Origin: Chloroflexota bacterium
GTDB taxonomy: Bacteria; Chloroflexota; Anaerolineae; Anaerolineales; Anaerolineaceae
DNA: 64,000 nt
NCBI GenBank assembly: GCA_029561345.1
Contig: JAKQJC010000033.1
Location: 17,831 to 81,830, forward strand
Direction of reading: 5' to 3'
Shown: piece after piece, positions 9,205 to 18,303 of the stretch
Layout of the letters: each line of letters starts with the position of its first letter
Position numbering within the stretch: position 1 is the stretch's first letter
The notes under the pieces: generated by a model
Told to the model about the DNA's origin: nothing
Database searches by the model: none
Seen by the model: the letters and a program-made list of their open reading frames with translations, nothing else
Program-made: the position numbers and the translations under genes

Positions 9205-10128
9205 ATGGAAAATATTCAAAAATCCACAAAACCCTTTGTCACTTTTTCCCGGCGCACCAAAAAGCAGGACCAAATTTTTACCATGATCCTCTTCCTGCTG
9301 GCGCCAATCCTGCTGCTGTTCGTTTTCACCTACATTCCAGTCTTTAACATGTTTGGTTACAGTCTGAACAAATGGGACGGCTACAGCAAGGCCAAGGAAT
9401 TTATCGGTTTGCAGAATTATATTGAACTGTTCACCCGTCCTGAACTGTTTCGCGTTTTTGGGGTCAGCATTTATTATTTTGTTGCTTCTTTTATCCAGCT
9501 TGCCCTGGCCCTGTATTTTGCCACTATCCTCAGCTTCGATGTCCGTCTCAAGAATTTTTTCAAAGGTGTGCTCTTTTTTCCATATTTGATCAACGGCGTG
9601 GCCGTCGGTTTCATCTTCCTTTATTTTTTCAAACCCGATGGCGTGCTGGATTTGATCATGGTCTCTCTCGGCCTGGGCGATTATGTGCAGCAGTGGCTGG
9701 GAAATCGTGCCATTATCAATTACTCTCTGGCTGGCGTTTCTATCTGGCGCTACATGGGCTTGAATTTCGTCATGTTCATGGGAGCCATTCAATCCATTCC
9801 ATCTGAAATTTATGAAGCCAGCTCTCTCGACGGCGCCAACCGCTGGCAGCAGTTTAAACACATCATCTTTCCTTCCATTTTCCCCATCATCAGCCTCAGC
9901 TTGCTGCTGGCCATCCGCGGTTCTCTGGCCGTTTTTGAAATCCCTTACATCATGACCGGCGGCGCCAACGGCAGTTCCACCTTCGTCATCCAGACCGTGG
10001 ATATGGCCTTCAAGAATCAGAAGTTTGGTCTGGCTTCGGCGATGGCCGTGGTGCTCTTGCTGATCACCCTCATATTGGCAGGCGTACAAAATCTCATCTT
10101 CAAAGATAAAAATGCCGGGAGTAACTGA
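9205..10128 (+). CDS. ABC sugar permease, MalF type
   Basis: This is a 307-residue membrane protein with six predicted helices after a basic N-terminus (SRRTKKQDQ). It contains the EAA loop EASSLDGANRWQQFKHIIFP, which docks with the transporter ATPase. It is one half of the CUT1-type membrane pore for the mannoside transporter. ATG 9205 was taken because GGATGG lies just upstream; TTG 9187 and ATG 9196 in frame lack a ribosome site. No ATPase is encoded in the operon, so it must share an MsmK-like ATPase encoded elsewhere. Confidence 0.9.
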   Translation: MENIQKSTKPFVTFSRRTKKQDQIFTMILFLLAPILLLFVFTYIPVFNMFGYSLNKWDGYSKAKEFIGLQNYIELFTRPELFRVFGVSIYYFVASFIQLALALYFATILSFDVRLKNFFKGVLFFPYLINGVAVGFIFLYFFKPDGVLDLIMVSLGLGDYVQQWLGNRAIINYSLAGVSIWRYMGLNFVMFMGAIQSIPSEIYEASSLDGANRWQQFKHIIFPSIFPIISLSLLLAIRGSLAVFEIPYIMTGGANGSSTFVIQTVDMAFKNQKFGLASAMAVVLLLITLILAGVQNLIFKDKNAGSN

Positions 10129-10129
10129 T

Positions 10130-10972
10130 ATGAATGCTAAGACTCTGATGGAAAAAATTGGCCTGCCGGTGTTTAAATACCTTACACTCATTCTCGGTGT
10201 CCTGGTGGCGGTGCTCCCCTTGCTGGTGATCTTCTTCGGATCTTTCAAGACCGGTACGGAACTGCGCACCACCGGTCCGTTCGATTTGCCGCAAAACTGG
10301 CTCAACTTCTCCAATTACATTCAGGCGGTGGACCGCGGCAATATGTTGCTCGGTTTTTTCAACACCACCATCGTTCTGGTGGTCTCTGTCTTCGGTACCG
10401 TGATGGTAGGCAGTATGACCGCCTATGTGTTGAACCGCTTCGACTTCAAATTCAACAAACTGGTCATGGCCCTATTCCTCATCGCCGCCCTGGTGCCTGG
10501 CGTCACCACTCAGGTGGCCACCTTCCAGGTGGTCAATGCCTTGGGTCTGTTCAACACCCAGTGGTCGGCCATCCTGCTCTACATGGGCACCGATATCATC
10601 TCAATCTATATTTTTATCCAGTTTCTCGACAGCATTCCCAAAGATCTTGATGAAGCCGCCATTGTGGATGGCGCCTCCTATTTCACCATCTTCACAAAAA
10701 TCATCCTTCCCCTGCTGAAGCCCGCCATTGTCACCGTCCTCATCATCCGCGGGGTGGCCATCTACAATGATTTCTATACCCCCTTCCTGTACATGCCCAA
10801 GACAAGCCTGGGAACCATCTCCACCGCCCTCTTCCGCTTCAAGGGACCTTTTATCAACCAGTGGGAGATCATCAGCGCAGGCATCATTATTGCCATGATT
10901 CCCACCCTGCTGGTTTTCCTGTTCCTGCAAAAGTATATCTACAACGGCCTGGTAAAAGGCTCAATTCGCTGA
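10130..10972 (+). CDS. ABC sugar permease, MalG type
   Basis: The 280-residue protein has six predicted helices and an EAA loop DEAAIVDGASYFTIFTKIILP. It pairs with the preceding permease. ATG 10130 lies one base after the previous stop region, with GGGAG eight bases upstream inside the end of that gene, consistent with coupled translation. An ATG at 10112 in the same frame would overlap more and lacks a ribosome site. Confidence 0.92.
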   Translation: MNAKTLMEKIGLPVFKYLTLILGVLVAVLPLLVIFFGSFKTGTELRTTGPFDLPQNWLNFSNYIQAVDRGNMLLGFFNTTIVLVVSVFGTVMVGSMTAYVLNRFDFKFNKLVMALFLIAALVPGVTTQVATFQVVNALGLFNTQWSAILLYMGTDIISIYIFIQFLDSIPKDLDEAAIVDGASYFTIFTKIILPLLKPAIVTVLIIRGVAIYNDFYTPFLYMPKTSLGTISTALFRFKGPFINQWEIISAGIIIAMIPTLLVFLFLQKYIYNGLVKGSIR

Positions 10973-11044
10973 TTTTTTCTTCCCTTCTCCTGGGCCACAA
11001 CAGGACCAACGCCTGTTGTGGCCCCCTCATTTTCGGAGGATTCA

Positions 11045-12046
11045 ATGACCTGGTACGGATTTAACTTTCAGTGGATGTTTTCCTGGCAGGGCCAGCCGCC
11101 TGAGCCTCCAGATGAAAAAGCGCTCGATTTTTTAAGCGCCTGCGGCTTCAACTTCGTCCGTCTCACCACCGATTACCGCTTCTGGACGCCCCTCCTGCCT
11201 GGCGGTCCGGATTATTTCCATCCCGATGAAACCGTCCTGGCTTATCTGGATCGGTATGTGGCCGCCTGCCGCAGCCGCGGTCTGCACCTCTGCCTTAATC
11301 TGCACCGCGCTCCCGGTTACTGCATTAACCGCAACGATCTGGAAACACATAACCTATGGGTGGATGATCTCCCCCAACAGGCCTTTATTTACATCTGGCA
11401 GGTATTGGCGCGCCGTTTCAGCGGCCTGCCAGGTGAAGATTTGAGCTTTGACCTGGTAAACGAACCTCCAGAAATCGGGCAGTATGGTCTGACGCGAGAA
11501 AACCACGCCAGCCTGATCCGCCGCACAACGGCTGCTATTCGCGCTGTCGACCCTGGACGCCCCATCATCATTGATGGCCTCGGCGGCGGAAACCTGGCCA
11601 TGCCTGAACTGGCTGACCTGGGCCTTATCCACAGCACCCGCGGCTACCAGCCCATGACCGTCAGTCATTATCAGGCCGAATGGTGGTCCGGCAGCCAGGG
11701 CATGCCAGCACCGGTATATCCAGGCTGCCATTGGGAAGGAAAAAGCTGGGATCGGGATGCCATTCGCGGCTTCTACCAGCCCTGGCGGGATGTTGAATCC
11801 CAGGGGGTGCCTGTTCATATCGGCGAGTTTGGCTGCTACAATAAAACCCCCAACGCCGTTGCCCTGAAATGGTTTAAGGATCTCTTTGCCGTCTTTCAAG
11901 AATTTAGCTGGGGGTATGCCATGTGGAATTTCGCCGGCCCCTTTGGCATCATTGGTCACGGCCGGCCCGGCGCCCGTTTTGAACCTTTCCAGGGTTATGC
12001 TGTGGACCGTGATTTGCTTGATTTATTTCTGGAACATCGTGTTTGA
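11045..12046 (+). CDS. GH5 cellulase-fold glycoside hydrolase (cytoplasmic)
   Basis: The 333-residue TIM-barrel enzyme has the two GH5 glutamates: the acid/base in FDLVNEPPE and the nucleophile in VHIGEFGCY. Typical WYGFNFQWMFS and NFVRLTTDYRFW segments lie at the barrel start. There is no signal peptide, so it should cut imported oligosaccharides together with GH130, most likely manno- or gluco-mannooligosaccharides. GGAGG five bases before ATG 11045 fixes the start. It is the last gene of the operon and ends at a bidirectional terminator. The substrate is inferred from the neighbourhood. Confidence 0.85.
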   Translation: MTWYGFNFQWMFSWQGQPPEPPDEKALDFLSACGFNFVRLTTDYRFWTPLLPGGPDYFHPDETVLAYLDRYVAACRSRGLHLCLNLHRAPGYCINRNDLETHNLWVDDLPQQAFIYIWQVLARRFSGLPGEDLSFDLVNEPPEIGQYGLTRENHASLIRRTTAAIRAVDPGRPIIIDGLGGGNLAMPELADLGLIHSTRGYQPMTVSHYQAEWWSGSQGMPAPVYPGCHWEGKSWDRDAIRGFYQPWRDVESQGVPVHIGEFGCYNKTPNAVALKWFKDLFAVFQEFSWGYAMWNFAGPFGIIGHGRPGARFEPFQGYAVDRDLLDLFLEHRV

Positions 12047-12055
12047 TGCAGGATT

Positions 12056-12097
12056 AAAAAAGACCGGCTGACGAAAAAATTGCCAGCCGGTCTTTTT
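12056..12097. terminator. Bidirectional terminator between GH5 and the beta-helix gene
   Basis: The stem GACCGGCTG (12062-12070) pairs with CAGCCGGTC (12084-12092). It is flanked by an A-run (12056-12061) and a T-run (12093-12097) that extend the stem and give a U-tract on either strand. It lies between two convergent genes. Confidence 0.9.
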
Positions 12098-12108
12098 CTT
12101 GCTTAAGT

Positions 12109-13950
12109 TCAGGGTCTCGGCCCGCGGCCGCCACCGCCCATGCCGCCCGTTCCAACCGTGGTCATCACACTGGACACAGTGAAACTGGCGAACTTGGTGC
12201 CTCCTGAATAGCTGCCGCCCTGGACCAGGCCGTCAACCACCGCATCGGTGGTGCTCCCACCCGTGTACACATCATAAGTGGTGCCCTGAGTCAGGCCAGA
12301 GGAAGCAAATACGATGGATGCGGTCGCCTTGGATACCGTGAAGGTCATCACCGCTTCACCGGCGCTGTTTTGAATGTGCACCAGTGTGCCAGCCGGCAAG
12401 GTGGAAGTGAAATACACCAGCACAGAGTTGACACTGGATGAACCATCCGGGGCCATGGCCATGCCTGATGAACCAGCCGCCACCAGAGTGCCCCCGGTCA
12501 TCTTGAATCCGCCATCGTAATCCAAGGCGCCATTCATATTCTCAGTCGGTCCATTCACCAGCACCAGGCCGTCCGTCATCACAATCGCTCCGTTGACATC
12601 CAGGCCGTCACCGCCTGCATCAACCACAAGCATGCCGCCATTTATATAAAGGTAATTGGATCCGGTATAGTTGAAGGTATCCTGGTTCATCTGCCCGCCA
12701 GGACGCATCATGCCTGAACCATCGTTTCCTGAAGCCACGTTGATGGCATCGTCGCTGGAGGCAATATGGATGGTGCCGCCATTAAGGGTGATCACGGCGC
12801 TTTCGATACCCTCATAAGACCGGGTAATGTCGATGATGCCGTTGTTAATGGTCAGGTTCGTGTCCGCATGCATGCCGTCATCACCGGCAATGATATTGAA
12901 AGTGCCGCCATCCACCACGATATTGCCATTGGAATGGATGGCATCGTCCGCTGTATTGGCTGTGATCACACCGCCCTGGATATAGACAGCAGCGATGCCT
13001 TTGATCCCCTTGGTCGAATCTGCGTCGCTGGTCGCGCCGTTGACCGTCGCCCCGGTGGTCAGGGTCAGATTGCCATCCGTAACCGTCACGCTGGTGGAAG
13101 CAGATAAGCCATCCCCGCCGGAAGTGACGATTACATCGCCGGCTTTGACCGTGATAAAACCCTTGCTGGCGTCATCGCCATTATCTGATTTTAAGCCGTC
13201 ACCCTGGGCATTGACCGTGATGCTGCCGCCTTCCACCACCAGGTAATCCTTGCCGCGGATGCCGTCATCAACGGAATTAACTGTGATGGCGCCGCTGGCA
13301 ATGATCAGGCCGTCTTTGCTGGTGATGCCATCCGCAAAATTGCCGTTGACCACCAGGGTTCCGTTTCCGGCAATGCTCATGTCAGCCTTGCTGAAAAGAG
13401 CTGCATTGGGTTCATTTTCATCTGCGGATGCATAGACATAGGTTGTGGCATCGGTCAGGGTATTGGTGCTGCCATCCGCCAGAAGGATCACCACCTTTTC
13501 CGCCTTGTTGATAAACAGCGGCGCGCTGGTGCTGTTTTTGATATCCACCCCGTTCAAAACAATCTGGACCGTCTTATCATCCTTGGTATCCACCACAAGC
13601 TGCCCATCGTTCAAGGCGCCTGCAACCTGGTAGGTTCCCGCTGCCGTGATGATCACCTTGCTGCCATCCACCGTTACCCCGGCCCCGCTGGCTGTGATGG
13701 AATCACTGTTCAGGGTGATGGAAACCGCACTGGCGCTGTCCCAGGTGTAATCGGACTGGGTTTCATTTACTTCTATATTGGTCACCGTTGGAACAGCAGT
13801 GGGCAGGGTGACGGCACTGGCCGCACTGGATGAATTCGTTGCTGTTGAGGAATTTGTGGAGGTGGTGCTCTGTGCCTGGCTGGCGGCAGAACAGGCGACC
13901 AGGGTCAGTATCATCATCATGGTGATGACCAGCATTTTTATTTTTTTCAT
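12109..13950 (-). CDS. Carbohydrate-binding beta-helix lipoprotein (DUF4353/Cthe_2159-like)
   Basis: The 613-residue protein has a lipoprotein signal (KKIK, hydrophobic core, lipobox LVAC, Cys20) and a Ser/Thr/Asn-rich linker. A long right-handed beta-helix follows, with repeated short turns such as DGITSKDGL, DDGIRGKDYL, GDGLKSDNGD, DDAIHSNGN, GDDGMHADTN and GGDGLDVNGA. Repeats of the DDGI/GDGL kind, which supply acidic calcium-binding turns, are typical of DUF4353; the known member Cthe_2159 binds cellulose-like and pectin-like polymers. The end is Gly-rich (GGMGGGGRGP). It is probably a surface polysaccharide-binding protein. AAGGAG before ATG 13950 supports the start. Confidence 0.85.
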   Translation of the reverse strand: MKKIKMLVITMMMILTLVACSAASQAQSTTSTNSSTATNSSSAASAVTLPTAVPTVTNIEVNETQSDYTWDSASAVSITLNSDSITASGAGVTVDGSKVIITAAGTYQVAGALNDGQLVVDTKDDKTVQIVLNGVDIKNSTSAPLFINKAEKVVILLADGSTNTLTDATTYVYASADENEPNAALFSKADMSIAGNGTLVVNGNFADGITSKDGLIIASGAITVNSVDDGIRGKDYLVVEGGSITVNAQGDGLKSDNGDDASKGFITVKAGDVIVTSGGDGLSASTSVTVTDGNLTLTTGATVNGATSDADSTKGIKGIAAVYIQGGVITANTADDAIHSNGNIVVDGGTFNIIAGDDGMHADTNLTINNGIIDITRSYEGIESAVITLNGGTIHIASSDDAINVASGNDGSGMMRPGGQMNQDTFNYTGSNYLYINGGMLVVDAGGDGLDVNGAIVMTDGLVLVNGPTENMNGALDYDGGFKMTGGTLVAAGSSGMAMAPDGSSSVNSVLVYFTSTLPAGTLVHIQNSAGEAVMTFTVSKATASIVFASSGLTQGTTYDVYTGGSTTDAVVDGLVQGGSYSGGTKFASFTVSSVMTTVGTGGMGGGGRGPRP

Positions 13951-14258
13951 TTGGTATCTCCTTCTCGCATTTTTTGATGACCAACGGGCTGTCATCTAAA
14001 GTTCATCGTATTGCAATCATTTTACGAGAAGGTCGATTGAAATGGGTTTAATTCTGGTATAGCACCACCTCTGAACAAGTTTTATGATCAGTCGGTGTCC
14101 CCGGATAGAATATAGGGTAAGGTTCTGGATATTTTTTGGTTCTTAAGCCTTTTTCTACGCTTCGGAATACTACAGGAATAATTGTGCACTACTGAATTTT
14201 CACGGTTGATAATGTTTCTCCATTTTACCCACGAATGTTCATTCTGGTAAACTCAAAC
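13951..14258. other. Intergenic region without recognisable gene
   Basis: About 300 AT-rich bases lie upstream of the beta-helix gene (minus strand) and beyond the 3' end of the second RPH-like gene. Stops are frequent in all frames and I saw no coding pattern. It should hold the promoter of the beta-helix gene, but no convincing -35/-10 pair could be picked. Confidence 0.5.
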
Positions 14259-14287
14259 GCCGCAGACCAAAAAAACGGGTCTGCGGC
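14259..14287 (-). terminator. Terminator of the second RPH-like cassette
   Basis: A 10-base-pair stem, GCCGCAGACC (14259-14268) with GGTCTGCGGC (14278-14287), has a 9-base A-rich loop. It lies 17 bases past the stop of the minus-strand RPH-like gene. The tail on that strand is only moderately T-rich. Confidence 0.7.
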
Positions 14288-14304
14288 AAAATTTTTGAAA
14301 CGCA

Positions 14305-16998
14305 TTATTCAGAAGGTACTTCCAGCAGCGTCACCAGACCGCTGCTGCCGTCCACTCGCACCCGCTGTCCGCTCTTCAGGCGGGTGGTTGCGCCCGCCAC
14401 ACCCACCACCGCCGGGATGCCGTATTCCCGCGCCACCACAGAGCCGTGGGTCATCATCCCACCCACCTCCATCACCAGCCCGCCAGCTGAAAGAAACAGC
14501 GGCGTCCAGGCAGGATCCGTTGCCGGACAGACCAGGATTTCTCCCGGGGCCAGATGGTCATGATGGGGGTCAAGGATCACGTGAACCGTTCCTTCCACCA
14601 TGCCCGCTGAAACCGGTGCCCCGCAAAGGGTGTTTTCATCAGAGACCATTTCTCGCCTGGGTCCTTCAAAATAAGCCGTTCCATCGTTCAGCAAAATGCG
14701 TGGAATCCGTCTGCGGCCCTGTTCTCGCTGGTAGGTCTGCCGGCGTTCGGCAATCACCGCCCGGGCCTCAGGCATCCGTCCGTTGGCCATTGCCTCCAGT
14801 TCCCATAGGTGTAAAAAGAAGAGGTCATCAGCGGCCGAAAGCTCACCCCTGGCGACCGTTTCAGCGCCAAGCCGCAGCAGTTCCTGGCGCACGCCGCCCA
14901 GAAAGCTGACAATGGCAAACTTGGGGGTTTCCCGCAGTCCGGCCAGCTCAAAGACCCGGTCGGATAGGAAGGACGCCAGCCAGCCTTTAATTGGATTACG
15001 CTTCTTGAAGTTGGCGATAAGCTGCTGGCGGGTTTCTACAGCCTTCTCCCGCCCTTTTCGAAAAACGGTTTCGGGAGAGCCGTTCTGAGGATCCACCTGC
15101 AGGTAATTCTTCAATACCTGCATCACATGGACTGGATTTTCATGCCAGCGCTCGCGGTAAATATCGATTTCTCCTACGCCTCGCATGCCGTACGTTGAAA
15201 GGAATACCCCGATCTCCTTTTGGGCCACAGCCGGAAGGCATCCCGTCAGGTATTCGGTCGCCAGATCAGCCGCAGCTGTCTCCATGAAATGGGTCCGGGA
15301 GGCTTCATCCACCCGGATGGCATCGGCAATTTGCCAGAGGGTCAAATCCATTTCAGTGGTCACATTATGCGGCAAGCCGCGGCTCAATTCCAGCGGCAGC
15401 CCGGCGCTTTCAGGGTCCTTTTCTGCCATGGCTATCAATACCTGGAAAGGCGCCTGCCCGGCAATGACCGCGGGCAGCAGATAAGGCAACAGCATGGATG
15501 GTCCCATTTGGGCGGTTGATTCAATCATCTCCGTCATTTCCGCCAGGGTTCGGGCCTTTTGTGCCCCTTCCCTGGTGCGGACCAGGAACTCCTGAATTTT
15601 TTCAGCCAGCCTCCTGCGCCCACGCGCCGGCCACAACAGGTTGGAGATCACATTTGTGATGACCGGCAGCATCCCTTTGAAGATGTTGAAACGCGTTCTC
15701 AGGCTCAATCCTCCCTGGTAAAATGCCAGCTGGGGAAGATCATAGAGCTGCTGAAGGATCTCTGCGCTCGGCGGATCAATGGCGCTGATAAACGTATCCA
15801 CAATCTTCCGGCCAAAGGAGGTGCGAAGCAGGCCGGTGATATTGACAAACAGGCGCATGGCTGCTTCTTTGAAAATGGGCTGCTCGCGCGAGGTGATCCG
15901 GGCGCCAAAATGCTGGCCCAACCCCACCACCAGGTTTGAAAAAACATCCTCCCCCAGCGGAGAATACGGGTCCATCATGCCCTGCCAGGAGGCGAAGGAA
16001 AAATATACTTCCAGCTCTTCCTCCGCCGGGGTGACCGGCAGCGGAAAGAGCGAGGTGATGGCCCGCGATTGCAGCACATAAAGCTGGCCATTTGCCCAGC
16101 CCCATTCCATATCCTGAGGTCCGCCAAAAAAGGCTGCCGAAGCCATGCCCAGTTTCGCCAAAGCCAGGATCTGTTCATCCGCCAGGGCCTGTCGATCACC
16201 TGCATCCACGCTCACCGTTTGCGTCCCACCGCCGTTGATGCCGTGAATGGCTACCGCCTTGGCGCCAAGGGTCTTTCTCAGGATGGTCCCTTTTCCATCG
16301 CCGCTCATATCCACCACATAATGATCCGGCTCCACCATGCCTGAAACCAGGGCTTCCCCCAATCCCAGCGTGGCGTCAATGACCGTTTCAGAGCGCTTTC
16401 CGGTCAGCGGATTGGCCGTGAACAGCACCCCTGAAGCCTCGCTGGCCACCATCTGCTGCACCACCACCGCCAGGGCGATATCCTCATTTCCAATTGCGTT
16501 GCGCAGGCGGTAGCCAATGGCCCGTGCTGTCCACAGGCTGGCCCAACAGCGGACAACCGCCTTCACCAGCTCCTCTTCTCCCTGCACATTCAAGTACGTA
16601 TCCTGCTGTCCGGCAAATGAGAGATTGGGCAGATCTTCGGCAGTGGCAGAAGAACGCACGGCCACCGCCGCAGGCGCTGGGACCAGGCCTGCATAAGCGG
16701 CGAGAATTTCAGCCGCCATTTCATCTGGCAGTTTTCCTGCTTCAAACAGGTCCCGAATGGCTTTGGAAGCCGCATCCAGGGCGCCAGGGTCTTCAGGCTG
16801 CAGACCCTTGGTGAGGGTTCGGATAGGCTCCTGCAGCCCGTTGAGCGACACAAACTGCTGGTAAGCCGGTGTGGTGATGCAAAACCCGGGCGGCACAGGT
16901 AATCCGGCCTGGATCAGCGCGCCAAGGTTGGCGCCCTTGCCCCCAGCCAGGTTGAGGTCGCCGCGGTTCAGTTCGTTGAGTTTGCAAATCGTGTGCAT
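14305..16998 (-). CDS. Rifampicin phosphotransferase-like enzyme, second copy
   Basis: This 897-residue paralogue of the 408-3002 protein aligns without gaps over the first ~120 residues (AGGKG K21, VRSSATAEDLP R115). It ends with the phosphohistidine domain GGMMTHGSVVAREYGIPAVVG, predicted H851; the TH-G-(S/A)-V form is the one seen in rifampicin phosphotransferases. It has an ATP-grasp domain, a long helical substrate domain, then the His domain, and no PEP-binding barrel. ATG 16998 has GGAG upstream and starts the conserved domain; the longer frame to 17127 runs back into the MFS gene. It lies 32 bases after the MFS gene. The substrate is unknown, and identity to the first copy is clearly partial. 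Confidence 0.82.
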   Translation of the reverse strand: MHTICKLNELNRGDLNLAGGKGANLGALIQAGLPVPPGFCITTPAYQQFVSLNGLQEPIRTLTKGLQPEDPGALDAASKAIRDLFEAGKLPDEMAAEILAAYAGLVPAPAAVAVRSSATAEDLPNLSFAGQQDTYLNVQGEEELVKAVVRCWASLWTARAIGYRLRNAIGNEDIALAVVVQQMVASEASGVLFTANPLTGKRSETVIDATLGLGEALVSGMVEPDHYVVDMSGDGKGTILRKTLGAKAVAIHGINGGGTQTVSVDAGDRQALADEQILALAKLGMASAAFFGGPQDMEWGWANGQLYVLQSRAITSLFPLPVTPAEEELEVYFSFASWQGMMDPYSPLGEDVFSNLVVGLGQHFGARITSREQPIFKEAAMRLFVNITGLLRTSFGRKIVDTFISAIDPPSAEILQQLYDLPQLAFYQGGLSLRTRFNIFKGMLPVITNVISNLLWPARGRRRLAEKIQEFLVRTREGAQKARTLAEMTEMIESTAQMGPSMLLPYLLPAVIAGQAPFQVLIAMAEKDPESAGLPLELSRGLPHNVTTEMDLTLWQIADAIRVDEASRTHFMETAAADLATEYLTGCLPAVAQKEIGVFLSTYGMRGVGEIDIYRERWHENPVHVMQVLKNYLQVDPQNGSPETVFRKGREKAVETRQQLIANFKKRNPIKGWLASFLSDRVFELAGLRETPKFAIVSFLGGVRQELLRLGAETVARGELSAADDLFFLHLWELEAMANGRMPEARAVIAERRQTYQREQGRRRIPRILLNDGTAYFEGPRREMVSDENTLCGAPVSAGMVEGTVHVILDPHHDHLAPGEILVCPATDPAWTPLFLSAGGLVMEVGGMMTHGSVVAREYGIPAVVGVAGATTRLKSGQRVRVDGSSGLVTLLEVPSE

Positions 16999-17030
16999 GT
17001 TTTCTCCATTGTAGCTAATGACGAATATTC

Positions 17031-18254
17031 TTACACCTGAAAACGCCAGGCAGAAATGACAACCATCCCGCCCGCCAGGCAAACCAGCAAGCCAGCCCCG
17101 GAAAGGACCAGCGAACATCCAAACCACCCCGCCAGGATCCCGGCCAGGGCGGCAGCCGTGAAGGTGACGCTCCCCATTACCGTTTGCGATAGGCCCAAAA
17201 TACGCCCGCGCATCTGGTCGGGTGTTTCCTGCAGGATCGTCTGCGCCTGCACCTGTACATTCACAAATCCAAAGCCCAGAAAGAAGGCCGCTCCCAGGGC
17301 CAGCCCCAGATGCCCCGCAAGCGCCATGGTCAGGATGGCCGCGCCAGCCAGAATGGCGCCGGTTGAAGCCAGCTTCAGGCGGTTAAACCGCTGCCCCAGC
17401 CTGGGCGAAAGCACCGCGCCAATCAGCATGCCGGCCCCCATCACAGACATCATCAGGCCGAAATCTCCCGCGCTGCCGCCCAGCTTTTCCCGGATCAGAA
17501 TCACACCCAGGGCTGACAGGCTGGCGATCAGCAGCGCAACCGCCCCAACCAGCAGCAAAGCGATGCGAATTTTTCCTTCCCGGCGCACCAATGCCATCCC
17601 TTCCCACCAGTCTCCACCCAGGCTGCTTCCGGCAGCGAACTGCCTGTTTTGCGGAATCGCCAGCAGGCTGACTGCCAGGGCTGGAACGAGAAAAGTTAAG
17701 GCATCCACCCAATACGCGGTTTGCAGGCCAAAATGGTCGATGATCCAGCCGCCCAACGCCGGGCCAATGGCGATGGCGCCCACAAAGGCAGCTGCAAAGA
17801 GAGCATTGGCTGTGCTCAGGCTTTTTCCATCCACCAGCGCTGGAATGGCAGCCGACCGCGCGGGGATAAAGAACTGACTCACCACCGACATGACGAAATA
17901 AATCATATAAATCAACAGCAAATTTTGGGTCGCTGGAATCGCCAGCACCAGCCCAAAAAGCAACAGGTTGGACACAACCATGATCCACTTGCGCGGCCAG
18001 CGGTCCACAAACACGCCGGCCACGGTGCCCAATGCCAGAGCCGGAACGGCTTTGATCACCGGCAGGATGCTCACCGCTCCGGCTGAACCGCTCCAATCGT
18101 ATACCATGTTGATCAGGGCGATCATCAAAATCCGGTCTCCGATCAGGGAAATGGCTTCACTGAACCACAGAACTCCAAACGCCGGGTTGCTTAATAGGCT
18201 CAGGCGTCTGCTGGATTGTGTTGCCTGATGCGGATGTTCTTCAGAAGATTCCAT
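17031..18254 (-). CDS. MFS transporter, DHA3 (macrolide-efflux-like)
   Basis: The 407-residue protein has 12 hydrophobic segments. FGVLWFSEAISLIGDRI at the N-terminus, GVFVDRWPRKWIM in loop 2-3, SQFFIPARSAAIPALV and the central VQAQTILQETPDQMRGRI segment are typical of DHA3 exporters of the MefA/enterobactin-exporter group. It is predicted to expel a hydrophobic compound. GAGGTGA before ATG 18254 supports the start. A TetR-type operator stands just upstream. It shares no specific similarity with the DHA1 exporter of the first cassette, so the two cassettes combine different exporters with homologous enzymes. Confidence 0.88.
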   Translation of the reverse strand: MESSEEHPHQATQSSRRLSLLSNPAFGVLWFSEAISLIGDRILMIALINMVYDWSGSAGAVSILPVIKAVPALALGTVAGVFVDRWPRKWIMVVSNLLLFGLVLAIPATQNLLLIYMIYFVMSVVSQFFIPARSAAIPALVDGKSLSTANALFAAAFVGAIAIGPALGGWIIDHFGLQTAYWVDALTFLVPALAVSLLAIPQNRQFAAGSSLGGDWWEGMALVRREGKIRIALLLVGAVALLIASLSALGVILIREKLGGSAGDFGLMMSVMGAGMLIGAVLSPRLGQRFNRLKLASTGAILAGAAILTMALAGHLGLALGAAFFLGFGFVNVQVQAQTILQETPDQMRGRILGLSQTVMGSVTFTAAALAGILAGWFGCSLVLSGAGLLVCLAGGMVVISAWRFQV

Positions 18255-18268
18255 AGGTCACCTCAGAC

Positions 18269-18282
18269 CGACCGTTCGGTCG
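18269..18282 (-). promoter_or_regulatory. TetR-type operator ahead of the MFS gene
   Basis: The inverted repeat CGACCG-TT-CGGTCG lies 15 bases upstream of the MFS start, in the 49-base gap after tetR. Its half-sites match the operator at 18904-18917. Its position implies that the MFS and RPH-like genes have their own repressed promoter in addition to read-through from tetR. Confidence 0.7.
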
Positions 18283-18303
18283 AAAATCGATACAAAAAAA
18301 ATT

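Noticed and set aside
9169..10314. A 381-codon frame antisense to the two permease genes
   Set aside because: It mirrors hydrophobic coding sequence on the other strand, gives a His/Asp/Gln-rich product with no family likeness and lacks a ribosome site.
12109..13950. The repeated Asp/Gly turns of the beta-helix lipoprotein as a tandem DNA repeat or CRISPR-like array
   Set aside because: The repetition is at the protein level with variable spacing and codons; no identical DNA repeat and spacer pattern exists.
14235..14909. A 224-codon plus-strand frame over the end of the second RPH-like gene
   Set aside because: It is Pro/Arg-rich and low in complexity, crosses a terminator and overlaps well-supported coding sequence.
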